From the NCBI RefSeq assembly GCF_043557345.1, contig NZ_JBIFFV010000003.1:62001-126000 (forward strand): 64,000 bases of DNA, written 5' to 3'. A program made the translations under genes and the position numbers. Shown here in pieces: positions 25,199-34,083 of this stretch; within the stretch, counting starts at the first letter, position 1, and every line of letters starts with the position of its first letter. This DNA comes from Sulfitobacter sp043557345 (GTDB lineage: Bacteria > Pseudomonadota > Alphaproteobacteria > Rhodobacterales > Rhodobacteraceae). Under the pieces are notes generated by a model, which saw only the letters and a program-made list of their open reading frames with translations, ran no database searches and was not told the DNA's origin.

Positions 25199-27349
25199 AT
25201 GCGCGCGGCCCTTGTTGGACTTGCCCTTTCATTCGCGCCTCTGAGCCTTGCCGCCCAGACCGCCCCTTTGGGCGACCGTCCCGCCGTTCTGGTGGCCGAT
25301 CAGGTCTTCATTACCCGTGATAAGGTATTGGTCGCGCAGGGCAATGTCGAAGCCTTTCAAGGGGAGACGCGGCTGCGCGCCACGGCGATCCGCTATGATC
25401 AGGCCACCGGCGCGCTTAGCATCGAAGGGCCGATCGTGCTGTCGGAGGGTGAGGATACAACCATCCTTGCCGATGCGGCCTCACTCGATGCGGGCTTGCA
25501 GTCCGGGCTCTTGCGGGGCGCGCGGATGATCCTTGAACAGCAGTTGCAGCTTGCCGCCGTGCAGATCAATCGCGTCGAAGGGCGCTATAGCCAACTTTAC
25601 AAAGCCGCCGTAACCTCTTGCAAAGTTTGCGAAGATGGCGAAACGCCGCTCTGGCAAATCCGCGCGAAACGGGTGGTGCATGACCAAGTGGCGCAGCAGC
25701 TTTACTTTGACGAGGCGCAGTTCCGCATCAAGAACGTGCCCATCGCCTATCTGCCCCGCCTACGGCTGCCCGACCCGACGTTGGACCGCGCGACGGGCTT
25801 TCTCGCCCCCACGGTCCGCTCAACCTCGCAATTGGGCGTGGGGCTGAAACTGCCCTATTTCATCAAGATCGGCGATCACCGCGATCTGACCTTGACCCCC
25901 TATCTCTCCGCCGAAACCCGCACGCTTGAGTTCCGCTACCGTCAGGCTTTCGTTTCGGGTCGGATCGAGTTCGAGGGGGCGATCACCGATGATGAGTTGG
26001 ACCCCGGCGACACCCGTGGCTACCTCTTTGGTACCGGCAGTTTCGATCTGCGGCGCGATTACAAACTGTATTTCGATATCGAAACCACGAGCGACAGATC
26101 CTATCTCAGCGACTATGGCTATTCGGGCAAGGACCGTCTGACCAGTGAGTTGACCGTCAGCCGTGCGCGGCGCGATGAATATATGCGGGCGAGCCTGCTG
26201 AACTACCAATCTCTGCGCGATGGCGAGGACAATGATCTGCTGCCCAATCTGGTTTTGGATGGCGAGTTTGAGCGGCGTTATTTCCCGACCTCTCTGGGCG
26301 GCGAACTTCGCCTGACGCTTGAGGCCCATAGCCACCGGCGTGCGTCGGACCTCAGTTCTGATGGCAATGGGGATGGCGAAGCCGATGGGCGCGACGTGTC
26401 GCGGCTCAACGGGGAGGCCGCTTGGCTGCGGCGCTTCACCTTCGGCAACGGTCTGGTGACCGATGTCGAGGCCGGGGCGAGCTTTGGCCTGTTCAACATC
26501 GCGCAGGATGCCGTCTTTGACGGGCGCTACTCCGACCTCGTGCCCCATGCCGCCGTGACCATGCGCTACCCCATGCAGCGCCGCGAGGCCGCGGGTGTGG
26601 TGCAACAGATTGAACCGCTTGTGCAATTGGGCTGGACCGGCGGTGATCGGCTCGACATTCCGAATGAGGAAAGCACGCTGGTGGAATATGACGAGGGCAA
26701 TCTCTTGGCGCTCAGCCGCTTCCCCCGGCCCGACCGGCGCGAACGGGGTGCTGTGGCGGCCATCGGGGTGAATTGGGCGCGGATTGATCCCAACGGCATG
26801 GATGCCAGCCTGTCTTTCGGTCAGGTGATCCGGGCCGATGCGGATGATGCCTTTAGCTTTAGCTCTGGCCTGCAGGGCACCTATTCCGATTTCCTGCTGG
26901 CCGGACAATTGCGCAGCGACAACGGTTTGGCACTCATCGGGCGCGGGCTGGTCGATGATGACTTCGAGGTCGCCAAGGCCGAGCTGCGCGGGGTCTGGGA
27001 TTTCAAGCGCGGGCAGATCTCTGGCAGCTATGTTTGGCTACACGAAGATGCCGCCGAGGACCGCAATGAAAACGTGTCGGAGATCACCTTCGACGGCAGC
27101 TATTCGATCAACAGCCAATGGCAGGCCTCCGCCGAATGGCGTTTCGACCTTGCCGATGAACGCGCGGCGACGGCGGGTCTTGGCCTGAGCTACAACAATG
27201 AATGCGTGCAGGTCGACCTTTCCGTGAACCGCAGCTATTCATCCTCAACAAGTGTTGAGCCCTCAACGGATATCGGTTTTAACATCGGCCTCAGGGGCTT
27301 TGCCGCAAACACCGGAACAGAAAGATACGTACGCTCATGTGGGAAGTAA
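25199..27349 (+). CDS. lptD: LPS-assembly outer-membrane protein LptD
   Basis: 716 residues. A signal peptide (MRAALVGLALSFAPLSLAAQ) precedes an OstA/LptA-like jellyroll (about 30-170: VLVADQVFITRDKVLVAQGNVEAFQG) and a C-terminal beta-barrel. Four cysteines are visible, two in SCKVC near residue 141-144, one in NNECVQVDLSV and one in YVRSCGK at the end, matching the disulfides that lock the LptD plug and barrel. LptD inserts LPS into the outer leaflet with LptE. Its 3' end overlaps surA by 13 bases; SurA is the chaperone for LptD, so the order is functionally sensible. Confidence 0.95.
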   Translation: MRAALVGLALSFAPLSLAAQTAPLGDRPAVLVADQVFITRDKVLVAQGNVEAFQGETRLRATAIRYDQATGALSIEGPIVLSEGEDTTILADAASLDAGLQSGLLRGARMILEQQLQLAAVQINRVEGRYSQLYKAAVTSCKVCEDGETPLWQIRAKRVVHDQVAQQLYFDEAQFRIKNVPIAYLPRLRLPDPTLDRATGFLAPTVRSTSQLGVGLKLPYFIKIGDHRDLTLTPYLSAETRTLEFRYRQAFVSGRIEFEGAITDDELDPGDTRGYLFGTGSFDLRRDYKLYFDIETTSDRSYLSDYGYSGKDRLTSELTVSRARRDEYMRASLLNYQSLRDGEDNDLLPNLVLDGEFERRYFPTSLGGELRLTLEAHSHRRASDLSSDGNGDGEADGRDVSRLNGEAAWLRRFTFGNGLVTDVEAGASFGLFNIAQDAVFDGRYSDLVPHAAVTMRYPMQRREAAGVVQQIEPLVQLGWTGGDRLDIPNEESTLVEYDEGNLLALSRFPRPDRRERGAVAAIGVNWARIDPNGMDASLSFGQVIRADADDAFSFSSGLQGTYSDFLLAGQLRSDNGLALIGRGLVDDDFEVAKAELRGVWDFKRGQISGSYVWLHEDAAEDRNENVSEITFDGSYSINSQWQASAEWRFDLADERAATAGLGLSYNNECVQVDLSVNRSYSSSTSVEPSTDIGFNIGLRGFAANTGTERYVRSCGK

Positions 27350-28575
27350 CGAAACAGACCGTCCGCGCCGGGATCCGTGGGACTGCGGCACTCGCCCTTG
27401 CTCTGGTCATCGGCCAATCCGTAGCGGCGCAGAACCTCTTTGCGCCCGTGGCGCGTGTCAATGACGAGGTGATCACCGGCTACGAAGTGCAGCAGCGCCA
27501 GCGTTTCATGCAGCTGATCGGCGCGCCCGGGGCCGATACCGACAGCGTGATCGACAGTCTGATCGACGACCGCCTGCGTGGGCAGATCCTTGATCAAGCC
27601 GGGCTCGAAGTCACCCCTGAGGGCATTCAATCGGGCATGGCGGAATTTGCCAGCCGCGCGGATCTGACGACCGAGGAGTTTCTGAAAGTCCTAGGGCAAG
27701 CGCAGATTTCCGAAGAGACCTTTCGCGATTTCATCGTGATCAGCGCCGCCTGGCGTGACCTTATTCGAGCGCGCTACAATGGCCGGGTCAACATCACCGA
27801 CGAAGAGGTCGACCGCGCGCTTGGCAGCAGCCGGGGCAACAACGGTCTGCGTGTGCTGTTGTCGGAGATCATCATCCCCGCCCCGCCGCAGAATGCCGAT
27901 CAGGTGAACGCGCTGGCCGAACGCATTTCGGAAAGCCGCACTGAGGCCGAATTCTCGTCCTATGCCAGCAAATACTCCGCCACCGCCTCGCGCGGGCGCG
28001 GGGGCCGGATGCCTTGGACACCGCTCGAAAAACTGCCTGCCAGCCTGCGGCCTATCCTCTTGGCCCTTGCCCCGGGTGAGGTGACGGCGCCGCTGCCGAT
28101 CCCCAATGCCGTGGCCCTGTTCCAACTGCGCGGCATCGAAGAGACCGGCAAGCCGAGCGTCGAGTATTCCGAGATCGACTATGCCGCCTATTACATCCCC
28201 GGTGGCCGTTCCGAAGCTGCCCTGTCGCGCGCAGCACAGCTGCGCGGTCAGGTGGATCAATGTGACGACCTCTATGGCGTGGCCAAGGGCCAGCCCGCCA
28301 ACGTGCTGGACCGCGGCACCAAGGCCCCGGCGGAGATACCTCAGGACGTGGCCATTGAACTGGCGAAACTCGATCCCGGCGAAGTCTCCACCGCGCTGAC
28401 CCGTGCCAATGGTGAGACTTTGGTTTTCCTGATGCTTTGCAACCGCACCACGGCGGCCAATGCCGATGCGAACCGCGAGGCGGTGGTCAGTTCGATCCGG
28501 CAGCGCAAGCTTGAAGGCTATGCCACACAGCTGTTGGAACAGGCCCGCGCCGAAGCCCGTATCACCCGCCAATGA
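27337..28575 (+). CDS. surA: SurA-like periplasmic chaperone / peptidyl-prolyl isomerase
   Basis: 412 residues. Signal peptide within the first 33 residues (GTAALALALVIGQSVAAQ), an N-terminal chaperone domain (VNDEVITGYEVQQRQRF), and one parvulin-type domain around residues 165-270 (LSEIIIPAPP...KYSATASRGRGGRMPW). SurA guides unfolded outer-membrane proteins, LptD among them, to the Bam complex. ATG lies inside the end of lptD. Enterobacterial SurA usually has two parvulin domains; here I see one clear copy. Ends with an ATGA overlap with pdxA, as in the surA-pdxA-rsmA order of E. coli. Confidence 0.92.
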   Translation: MWEVTKQTVRAGIRGTAALALALVIGQSVAAQNLFAPVARVNDEVITGYEVQQRQRFMQLIGAPGADTDSVIDSLIDDRLRGQILDQAGLEVTPEGIQSGMAEFASRADLTTEEFLKVLGQAQISEETFRDFIVISAAWRDLIRARYNGRVNITDEEVDRALGSSRGNNGLRVLLSEIIIPAPPQNADQVNALAERISESRTEAEFSSYASKYSATASRGRGGRMPWTPLEKLPASLRPILLALAPGEVTAPLPIPNAVALFQLRGIEETGKPSVEYSEIDYAAYYIPGGRSEAALSRAAQLRGQVDQCDDLYGVAKGQPANVLDRGTKAPAEIPQDVAIELAKLDPGEVSTALTRANGETLVFLMLCNRTTAANADANREAVVSSIRQRKLEGYATQLLEQARAEARITRQ

Positions 28576-29546
28576 GCCGCCCGTCCCGGCCGGTGGCCAT
28601 CACCTGCGGTGAACCCGCCGGCATCGGCCCCGAGATCGCCGCCCGCGCTTGGGCGGCGGTTTCGAATGATATCCCGATGGTCTGGATCGGCGACCCCCGC
28701 CATCTGCCGCAGCATGTCTCACATCGCATAATCGACAGCCCGGATGAGGTGAGCGCGCCCAGTGCAGATGCGCTCCCCGTGCTGCCCCATCCCTTCGACA
28801 GCATTGCCCTGCCCGGCGTGCCGCAGCCCGGCCATGCGCAGGGGGTGATCGACGTGATCGCCCGCGCGGTCGATCTGGTGCAGGCGGGCGCGGCCTGCGG
28901 CGTCTGCACCGCGCCGATCCACAAAAAGGCGCTGCAAGACGGGGCCGGTTTTGCCTATCCGGGCCATACCGAATACCTCGCAGCCCTTGCAGGCGTCGAT
29001 GACGTTGTGATGATGCTCGCCTCCGACCAATTGCGCGTCGTGCCCGCCACGATCCATATCGCGCTGGATCAGGTGCCGCAGGCGCTGTCCCCGGCAGGCC
29101 TGCGCCGCACGATTGAGATCACCGCGCAGGAATTGCAGAGCCGCTTCGGCATCCCCCGCCCCCGCATCGCCGTCGCCGGGCTGAACCCCCATGCGGGCGA
29201 AGGCGGCAGCATGGGCCGGCAAGAGATCGACTGGATCGCGCCGCTGATCCTTGAAATGCAGGGCGAAGGCTTTGCGCTGACCGGGCCGCTGCCTGCCGAT
29301 ACGATGTTCCACGCCCGCGCCCGCGAGGGCTATGACGCGGCGGTGGCAATGTATCACGACCAAGCGCTGATCCCGATCAAGACCTTGGATTTCGACCGGG
29401 GCGTGAATGTGACGCTGGGGCTGCCCTTCGTACGTACCTCGCCCGATCACGGCACCGCCTTTGACATTGCGGGCCAAGGGCGCGCCAACCCGACCAGCAT
29501 GATCGAAGCGATCAAATTGGCATGGCAGATGGGCCATAAGACATGA
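28572..29546 (+). CDS. pdxA: 4-hydroxythreonine-4-phosphate dehydrogenase
   Basis: 324 residues. Catalyses the NAD-dependent oxidation in vitamin B6 synthesis. Family motifs: ITCGEPAGIGPEIAARAW, APIHKKALQDGAGFAYPGHTEYLA, GLNPHAGEGGSMGRQE, and MYHDQALIPIKTL with metal-binding His. ATG overlaps the surA stop and its own stop overlaps the rsmA start. Confidence 0.97.
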   Translation: MSRPSRPVAITCGEPAGIGPEIAARAWAAVSNDIPMVWIGDPRHLPQHVSHRIIDSPDEVSAPSADALPVLPHPFDSIALPGVPQPGHAQGVIDVIARAVDLVQAGAACGVCTAPIHKKALQDGAGFAYPGHTEYLAALAGVDDVVMMLASDQLRVVPATIHIALDQVPQALSPAGLRRTIEITAQELQSRFGIPRPRIAVAGLNPHAGEGGSMGRQEIDWIAPLILEMQGEGFALTGPLPADTMFHARAREGYDAAVAMYHDQALIPIKTLDFDRGVNVTLGLPFVRTSPDHGTAFDIAGQGRANPTSMIEAIKLAWQMGHKT

Positions 29547-30385
29547 GTGCAATCGACAATCTCCCGCCGCTGCGCGAGGTGATCAACACCCACGAGTTGG
29601 CCGCGCGGAAATCGCTGGGCCAGAACTTCCTGCTGGATTTGAACCTCACGGCCAAGATCGCGCGACAGGCCGGGGATATGGCCGATTGCGACGTGTTGGA
29701 GATCGGCCCCGGCCCCGGCGGCCTGACGCGCGGGCTGCTGGCCGAAGGCGCGCGGCACGTGCTGGCGATCGAGAAGGACCGCCGCTGCCTGCCCGCGCTG
29801 GCCGAGGTGGCGAGACATTACCCCGGTCGCCTGACCGTAATCGAAGGCGACGCGCTTGAGATCGACCCGCTGAGCCATCTGACCCCGCCCATCCGCGTGG
29901 CTGCCAACCTGCCCTATAACGTCGGGACCGAACTCTTGGTCCGCTGGCTCACCCCGCCCGAATGGCCACCGTTTTGGCAAAGCCTCACGCTGATGTTCCA
30001 GCGCGAGGTGGCGGAGCGGATCGTGGCGCAGCCCGGCTCCAAAGCCTATGGGCGGCTGGCCGTGCTGGCGCAGTGGCGCAGCGATGCGCGGATCGTGATG
30101 CAATTGCCGCCGGGCGCCTTCACCCCGCCGCCCAAGGTCTCGTCGAGCGTGGTGCATCTGACCGCCCTGCCCGAGCCGCGCTTCCCCGCCGATCCTAAGG
30201 TGCTGAGCCATGTGGTCGCGATGGCCTTCAATCAGCGGCGCAAGATGCTGCGCTCGGCGCTGAAAGGCGCCGCGCCGGATATCGAGGACCGTCTGACCGC
30301 CGCGGGGCTGAAACCCACCGACCGCGCCGAACAGGTGCCGCTTGAGGGGTTCTGCGCCCTCGCCCGCGAGATTGCCAAGGGGTGA
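29543..30385 (+). CDS. rsmA: 16S rRNA (adenine1518/1519-N6)-dimethyltransferase RsmA/KsgA
   Basis: 280 residues. Dimethylates two adjacent adenines in the helix 45 loop of 16S rRNA during small-subunit maturation. SAM site: KSLGQNFLLDLNLTAKI, LEIGPGPGGLTRGLL, IEKDRRCLPAL and the NLPYN catalytic motif; C-terminal FNQRRKMLRSALKG. Overlaps pdxA by four bases. Fourth gene of the lpt-surA-pdxA operon. Confidence 0.97.
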   Translation: MSAIDNLPPLREVINTHELAARKSLGQNFLLDLNLTAKIARQAGDMADCDVLEIGPGPGGLTRGLLAEGARHVLAIEKDRRCLPALAEVARHYPGRLTVIEGDALEIDPLSHLTPPIRVAANLPYNVGTELLVRWLTPPEWPPFWQSLTLMFQREVAERIVAQPGSKAYGRLAVLAQWRSDARIVMQLPPGAFTPPPKVSSSVVHLTALPEPRFPADPKVLSHVVAMAFNQRRKMLRSALKGAAPDIEDRLTAAGLKPTDRAEQVPLEGFCALAREIAKG

Positions 30386-30387
30386 CC

Positions 30388-30966
30388 ATGTTCTACCGAC
30401 TATTGCTCGTCTTTGCCCTGTTGCTGGGACTCTCCGCCTGCGCCCTGCCGCGCAACGGCCCACCGCCTATGGGAACGGAGGCCGAGATCGCGGAACTCGC
30501 CCGCGCCATCGAAGACCTCTCCCCGCAGGTAAACCCCGAAGAGGCCGCCCGTGCCGCGCGGATCGCTTACCGGCATACCCATGAACTGGCGATCGCCTAT
30601 CAAATCACCGACCCGCCGCTGATCCATAACGTGAAGGTCAACAACGGCAGCAAGCCACGCGGCCTGTGTTGGCATTGGGCAGAAGATCTGGAGAAACGGC
30701 TGAAGGCCGAGGGTTTCGCCACGCTCGACCTGCACCGCGCCATCGCCAATGGCGACTCGCGGATCCTGCTCGATCATTCCACCGCCATCATCTCGGCCGC
30801 CGGGGCACCGATGCAGGCGGGGCTTGTCCTCGACCCTTGGCGGCGCGGGGGCGAACTGTTCTGGTCGCCGGTCACCAGCGACCCGCGGTATGACTGGGCG
30901 CCGCGCGAAGAGGTGCTGCGGCGCAACGGGCGGATCAGATATGTGCGGGCGGGGATGGAAGGCTAA
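30388..30966 (+). CDS. Lipoprotein with a possible papain/transglutaminase-like Cys-His-Asp site
   Basis: 192 residues. MFYRLLLVFALLLGLSACA is a lipoprotein signal with Cys18 as the lipid site. The mature part has C94 in RGLCWHWAEDL, H130 in LLDHSTAII and D149 in LVLDPWRRGG, in the order and spacing expected of a papain-fold triad. I know of no named family with certainty. A GTG two codons earlier (30382) is an alternative start. Last gene of the lptF operon; it ends at a bidirectional terminator. Activity is an inference from the three residues. Confidence 0.72.
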   Translation: MFYRLLLVFALLLGLSACALPRNGPPPMGTEAEIAELARAIEDLSPQVNPEEAARAARIAYRHTHELAIAYQITDPPLIHNVKVNNGSKPRGLCWHWAEDLEKRLKAEGFATLDLHRAIANGDSRILLDHSTAIISAAGAPMQAGLVLDPWRRGGELFWSPVTSDPRYDWAPREEVLRRNGRIRYVRAGMEG

Positions 30967-31000
30967 CGCCGCTCCGCGCGCCCGACCCTCACCATTTATG

Positions 31001-31028
31001 AAAAAGCCCCGCAATTTGCGGGGCTTTT
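31001..31028. terminator. Bidirectional terminator (lptF operon / DUF4167 gene)
   Basis: AAAAGCCCCGC and GCGGGGCTTTT form an 11-bp stem with a 5-base loop, with A- and T-runs on both sides, between converging genes. Confidence 0.93.
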
Positions 31029-31029
31029 C

Positions 31030-31620
31030 TTATTCTGCGGCCTTGGCGGTATCGCTATTGCCATCGCCACTGTCCTGCCGTGCCTCTGCCGCTTTCGGCT
31101 TGGGCTTGCGGCGCGGGGCGCGTTTCGGCTTGGGCTTGCTCTCAGGCGTGTCGACCAGCGTGCTCTCTTCGCTGTTCGTCTCGGCCTCGGCCTGCTGTTG
31201 CGCGGGCTCTTGCTGCTCGGGCTGTTTGTCCGCTTTCGGCTGCTCGCCCTGCGACTGGCCGCCCTGCTGCGCCTCGCGCTCCTGCCGCTCGGCCCGCTCG
31301 CGATCCCGCTCGGCCTGACGCTCACGGTTCTGGCGCTCTTGCTCCTCGCGGCGCTGGTCCACTTCGCGCTGTGCCTCGCTCAAAAGGCGCAGGTAGTGTT
31401 CGGCGTGCTGCTGAAAGTTCTCGGCGGCCACACGGTCATTGCTCAACTGGGCATCGCGGGCCAGTTGGTTGTATTTCTCGATAACCTGCTGCGGCGTGCC
31501 GCGCACCTTGCCCTCGGGGCCGGAGCTGTCAAAAACACGGTTGACGACATTGCCGCCGCCACCTTGCGACGAGCGTTTGCGGTTATTCTTCGACCGGGAG
31601 CGTGATCTGGGAGAATTCAT
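31030..31620 (-). CDS. DUF4167 protein, probable nucleic-acid-associated
   Basis: 196 residues. The N-terminal domain is DUF4167: a basic start (MNSPRSRSRSKNNRKRSS), then GTPQQVIEKYNQLARDAQLSNDRVAAENFQQHAEHYLRLL. The rest is a highly charged Arg/Glu/Gln coiled-coil-like stretch followed by a Lys/Pro-rich tail. DUF4167 is widespread in alphaproteobacteria and has no established role; the basic start suggests RNA or DNA binding. It follows the prmC gene across 208 bp on the same strand, a gap that contains an oppositely oriented terminator. Confidence 0.9.
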   Translation of the reverse strand: MNSPRSRSRSKNNRKRSSQGGGGNVVNRVFDSSGPEGKVRGTPQQVIEKYNQLARDAQLSNDRVAAENFQQHAEHYLRLLSEAQREVDQRREEQERQNRERQAERDRERAERQEREAQQGGQSQGEQPKADKQPEQQEPAQQQAEAETNSEESTLVDTPESKPKPKRAPRRKPKPKAAEARQDSGDGNSDTAKAAE

Positions 31621-31801
31621 GGAATGATGTCAGCCTTGTGTGCTGTGTGTCGTTCACCGGGGGTGCAAAGCACGTCTTGAACCCGGCCTAAGCGATATGT
31701 TGGGCATAGTGCCGCGCGGGACCGCCTGTGGCATCCACCGCTGCAACACCCCTGACTAACCATGCCAGAAAGGCTTGGGCAAGAAGAAACTGCCGCTTAG
31801 C

Positions 31802-31821
31802 CCGCCAAATGGCGGTTTTTT
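31802..31821 (+). terminator. Plus-strand rho-independent terminator in a gap between two minus-strand genes
   Basis: CCGCC-AAAT-GGCGG followed by six T on the plus strand. Read on the minus strand no T-run follows, so it should end a rightward transcript. Neither neighbouring gene runs rightward; the stretch 31621-31801 may therefore encode a small RNA. Confidence 0.75.
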
Positions 31822-31828
31822 CGCGATT

Positions 31829-32671
31829 TCACGCCGGTTTATCGGCTGAAACGACCCTTGGCCGCCCATCGAGATCATGCGCCAGGGTTACCCGGCCCCA
31901 GCCCGCTGCGGCAAAGATTTCCTGCACCGCCTCGCCCTGTTGCCAGCCGATTTCGACCATGACGCGGCCTTGGGGCGTGAGGTAGCCCTGCGCCTCGGCC
32001 GCCATGATGCGGTAGATGCTCAGCCCATCTTGGCCGTCGGTCAGCGCCATTTCCGGCTCATGCTGGCGCAATTCGGGGGAGACTTCGGCCATTTCCTCGG
32101 CGGCCAGATAGGGCGGGTTCGACAGGATCAGGTCAAACCGCCCCTCAACGGCGCTGAACCAATCGGACTGCCGGATATCGGCGCGGTCGGCCACCCCGTG
32201 CTGCACCGCATTGGCGCTGGCCTGAAGACAAGCGGCCTCCGAGAGGTCCACCCCCAACCCCGTCGCCGCTGCCCGTTCGGCCAGCAGGGTGACAAGGATA
32301 CAGCCCGAGCCGGTGCCGAGGTCCAGAATGCGGGTGAAATCATGACCGAGGGCAAGATCGATCAGGGTCTCCGTCTCGGGTCGCGGGTCCAGCACATCGC
32401 GGCTGATCGCAAAGTCGCGGCCATAGAAGGCCCGCCGCCCGATCAATTGCGAGACCGGCACGCGCACGGCGCGCAGGGCGATGAGCTGGTCAAAGCGTTC
32501 GGCGACCTCGGGGGCGATTTCCTCGGGCGCGATGAGGGTCACGCGGGCGGCATCGACGGCGGCGGCATGGGCCAGCAACAGTCGCGCGTCCCGCGCCGGA
32601 TCGGGCACGCCAGCGGCACGCAGCCGTCCGGCGGCGGCGGCCATGGCTTGGGCGGCGGTTTGGGGGCTCAC
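31829..32671 (-). CDS. prmC: Release-factor glutamine N5-methyltransferase
   Basis: 280 residues. Methylates the Gln of the GGQ loop in release factors, including RF1 from the upstream gene. A helical N-terminal substrate domain (about 1-80) precedes the SAM domain with ILDLGTGSGCILVTLL and the NPPY motif in LILSNPPYLAAEE. Start codon is GTG, overlapping the prfA stop (GTGA); the two are classical operon partners. Confidence 0.96.
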   Translation of the reverse strand: MSPQTAAQAMAAAAGRLRAAGVPDPARDARLLLAHAAAVDAARVTLIAPEEIAPEVAERFDQLIALRAVRVPVSQLIGRRAFYGRDFAISRDVLDPRPETETLIDLALGHDFTRILDLGTGSGCILVTLLAERAAATGLGVDLSEAACLQASANAVQHGVADRADIRQSDWFSAVEGRFDLILSNPPYLAAEEMAEVSPELRQHEPEMALTDGQDGLSIYRIMAAEAQGYLTPQGRVMVEIGWQQGEAVQEIFAAAGWGRVTLAHDLDGRPRVVSADKPA

Positions 32672-33723
32672 CCCTCCATCTCCGCCAATTGCCGGGCTTG
32701 GGCGTCGGCGGTCAGCGCGTCGATGATCTCATCCAGATCGCCCTGCATCACGGCTTCGAGCCGGTATAGCGTCAGGTTGATGCGGTGGTCCGTCATACGC
32801 CCTTGGGGGAAATTATAGGTGCGGATCCGCTCGGAGCGGTCGCCGGATCCCACTTGCGCTGCACGGTCGGCAGAGCGCTCGCTGTCCATCCGGCTGCGCT
32901 CCATATCATAGAGCCGTGCTTTGAGCACCTGCATCGCCTTGTCGCGGTTGCGGTGCTGGGACTTCTCTGACGAGGTGACGACGATCCCGGTCGGGATGTG
33001 GGTGATCCGCACGGCGGAATCGGTGGTGTTGACGTGCTGGCCGCCCGCGCCCGAAGAGCGCATCGTGTCGATCCGCAGGTCATTTGCGCTAATCTCGATA
33101 TCCACATCTTCGGCCTCGGGCAGCACCGCCACGGTCGCCGCCGAAGTATGGATGCGCCCGCCGCTTTCGGTGGTGGGCACGCGCTGCACCCGGTGCACGC
33201 CGCTTTCGAACTTGAGCCGGGCAAAGACGTTCTGCCCGGTGATATGGGCCACGACCTCTTTCACGCCGCCGAGTTCGGTCATCTGGCTTTCGATCAGGTC
33301 GAACCCCCAGCCCTGCGCCTCGGCATAGCGTTGATACATGCGCAGCAGGTCGCCTGCGAAAAGCGCTGCCTCATCGCCGCCCGTGCCGGGGCGGATCTCC
33401 AGCATGGCGGGTTTCGCGTCTGCCGCGTCGCGCGGCAGAAGTGCCAGTTGCAACCCCTGCTCGACCTCCGGCAGGCGGGCGCGCAGACGGGGCAACTCCT
33501 CCCGCGCAAGCTCGGCCATTTCGGGGTCTTTCAGCATCAACTCGGCTTCTTCGAGGTCGCGCTGGAGTTGCCGGTAGAGGTCGATCTGATCGACCACCGG
33601 CTTGAGATCGCTGTACTCTTTTGCAAGGGCGGCAAAATCGGCCCCATCGGAGCCCGCAGACATGCTGGCCTCCAGAAACTGGAAACGTTGCGAGATTTGC
33701 GCGAGGCGGTGCATCGGGATCAT
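32668..33723 (-). CDS. prfA: Peptide chain release factor 1
   Basis: 351 residues. Recognises UAA/UAG and triggers release of the finished protein. The codon-recognition tripeptide P-x-T is P183-T184-T185 in RVPTTESGGRIH, and the catalytic GGQ is at 227-229 in SSGAGGQHVN. Start taken as MIPMHRLAQI at 33723; an ATG three codons later is possible. Followed directly by prmC, whose product modifies the GGQ glutamine. Confidence 0.97.
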   Translation of the reverse strand: MIPMHRLAQISQRFQFLEASMSAGSDGADFAALAKEYSDLKPVVDQIDLYRQLQRDLEEAELMLKDPEMAELAREELPRLRARLPEVEQGLQLALLPRDAADAKPAMLEIRPGTGGDEAALFAGDLLRMYQRYAEAQGWGFDLIESQMTELGGVKEVVAHITGQNVFARLKFESGVHRVQRVPTTESGGRIHTSAATVAVLPEAEDVDIEISANDLRIDTMRSSGAGGQHVNTTDSAVRITHIPTGIVVTSSEKSQHRNRDKAMQVLKARLYDMERSRMDSERSADRAAQVGSGDRSERIRTYNFPQGRMTDHRINLTLYRLEAVMQGDLDEIIDALTADAQARQLAEMEG

Positions 33724-33783
33724 GCGGTTCCTGTCGCCTATGCAAATGCTTTGGTCAAGAGGCGGCTTGTGCTATCATGAGCC

Positions 33784-34083
33784 ATGACACGCATTCTGCC
33801 GCTCATCTGCCTAATGGGTCTGGCGGCCCTGCACCCTGCCCTCGCGGATGTCAAAGCGCCGGGCGGCAAGACGATTGATTGCTATTGCACCAACAGCAGC
33901 GGCGTTCGGGTGGAATTGGGGGAGACCATTTGCCTGCAAGTAGATGGCCGCATGTTCATGGCGCAGTGCCAGATGTCGCTCAACGTGCCGATGTGGCGCG
34001 AAGTGCAGCAGGGCTGCCTGTCATCGCGCCTCGATCTGATCAAGCCATCCGTTGACCCGCTTGGCGTTGACCCCCAGATCTGA
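33784..34083 (+). CDS. Small secreted cysteine-containing hypothetical protein
   Basis: 99 residues. The first 21 (MTRILPLICLMGLAALHPALA) form a signal peptide. The mature part has cysteines in DCYCTNSSG, ETICLQ, QCQMSL and QQGCLS, enough for two or three disulfides in the periplasm. I do not recognise a family. Its last 63 bases overlap the end of the convergent DUF1499 gene, an unusually long overlap between two real-looking genes. Confidence 0.7.
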   Translation: MTRILPLICLMGLAALHPALADVKAPGGKTIDCYCTNSSGVRVELGETICLQVDGRMFMAQCQMSLNVPMWREVQQGCLSSRLDLIKPSVDPLGVDPQI

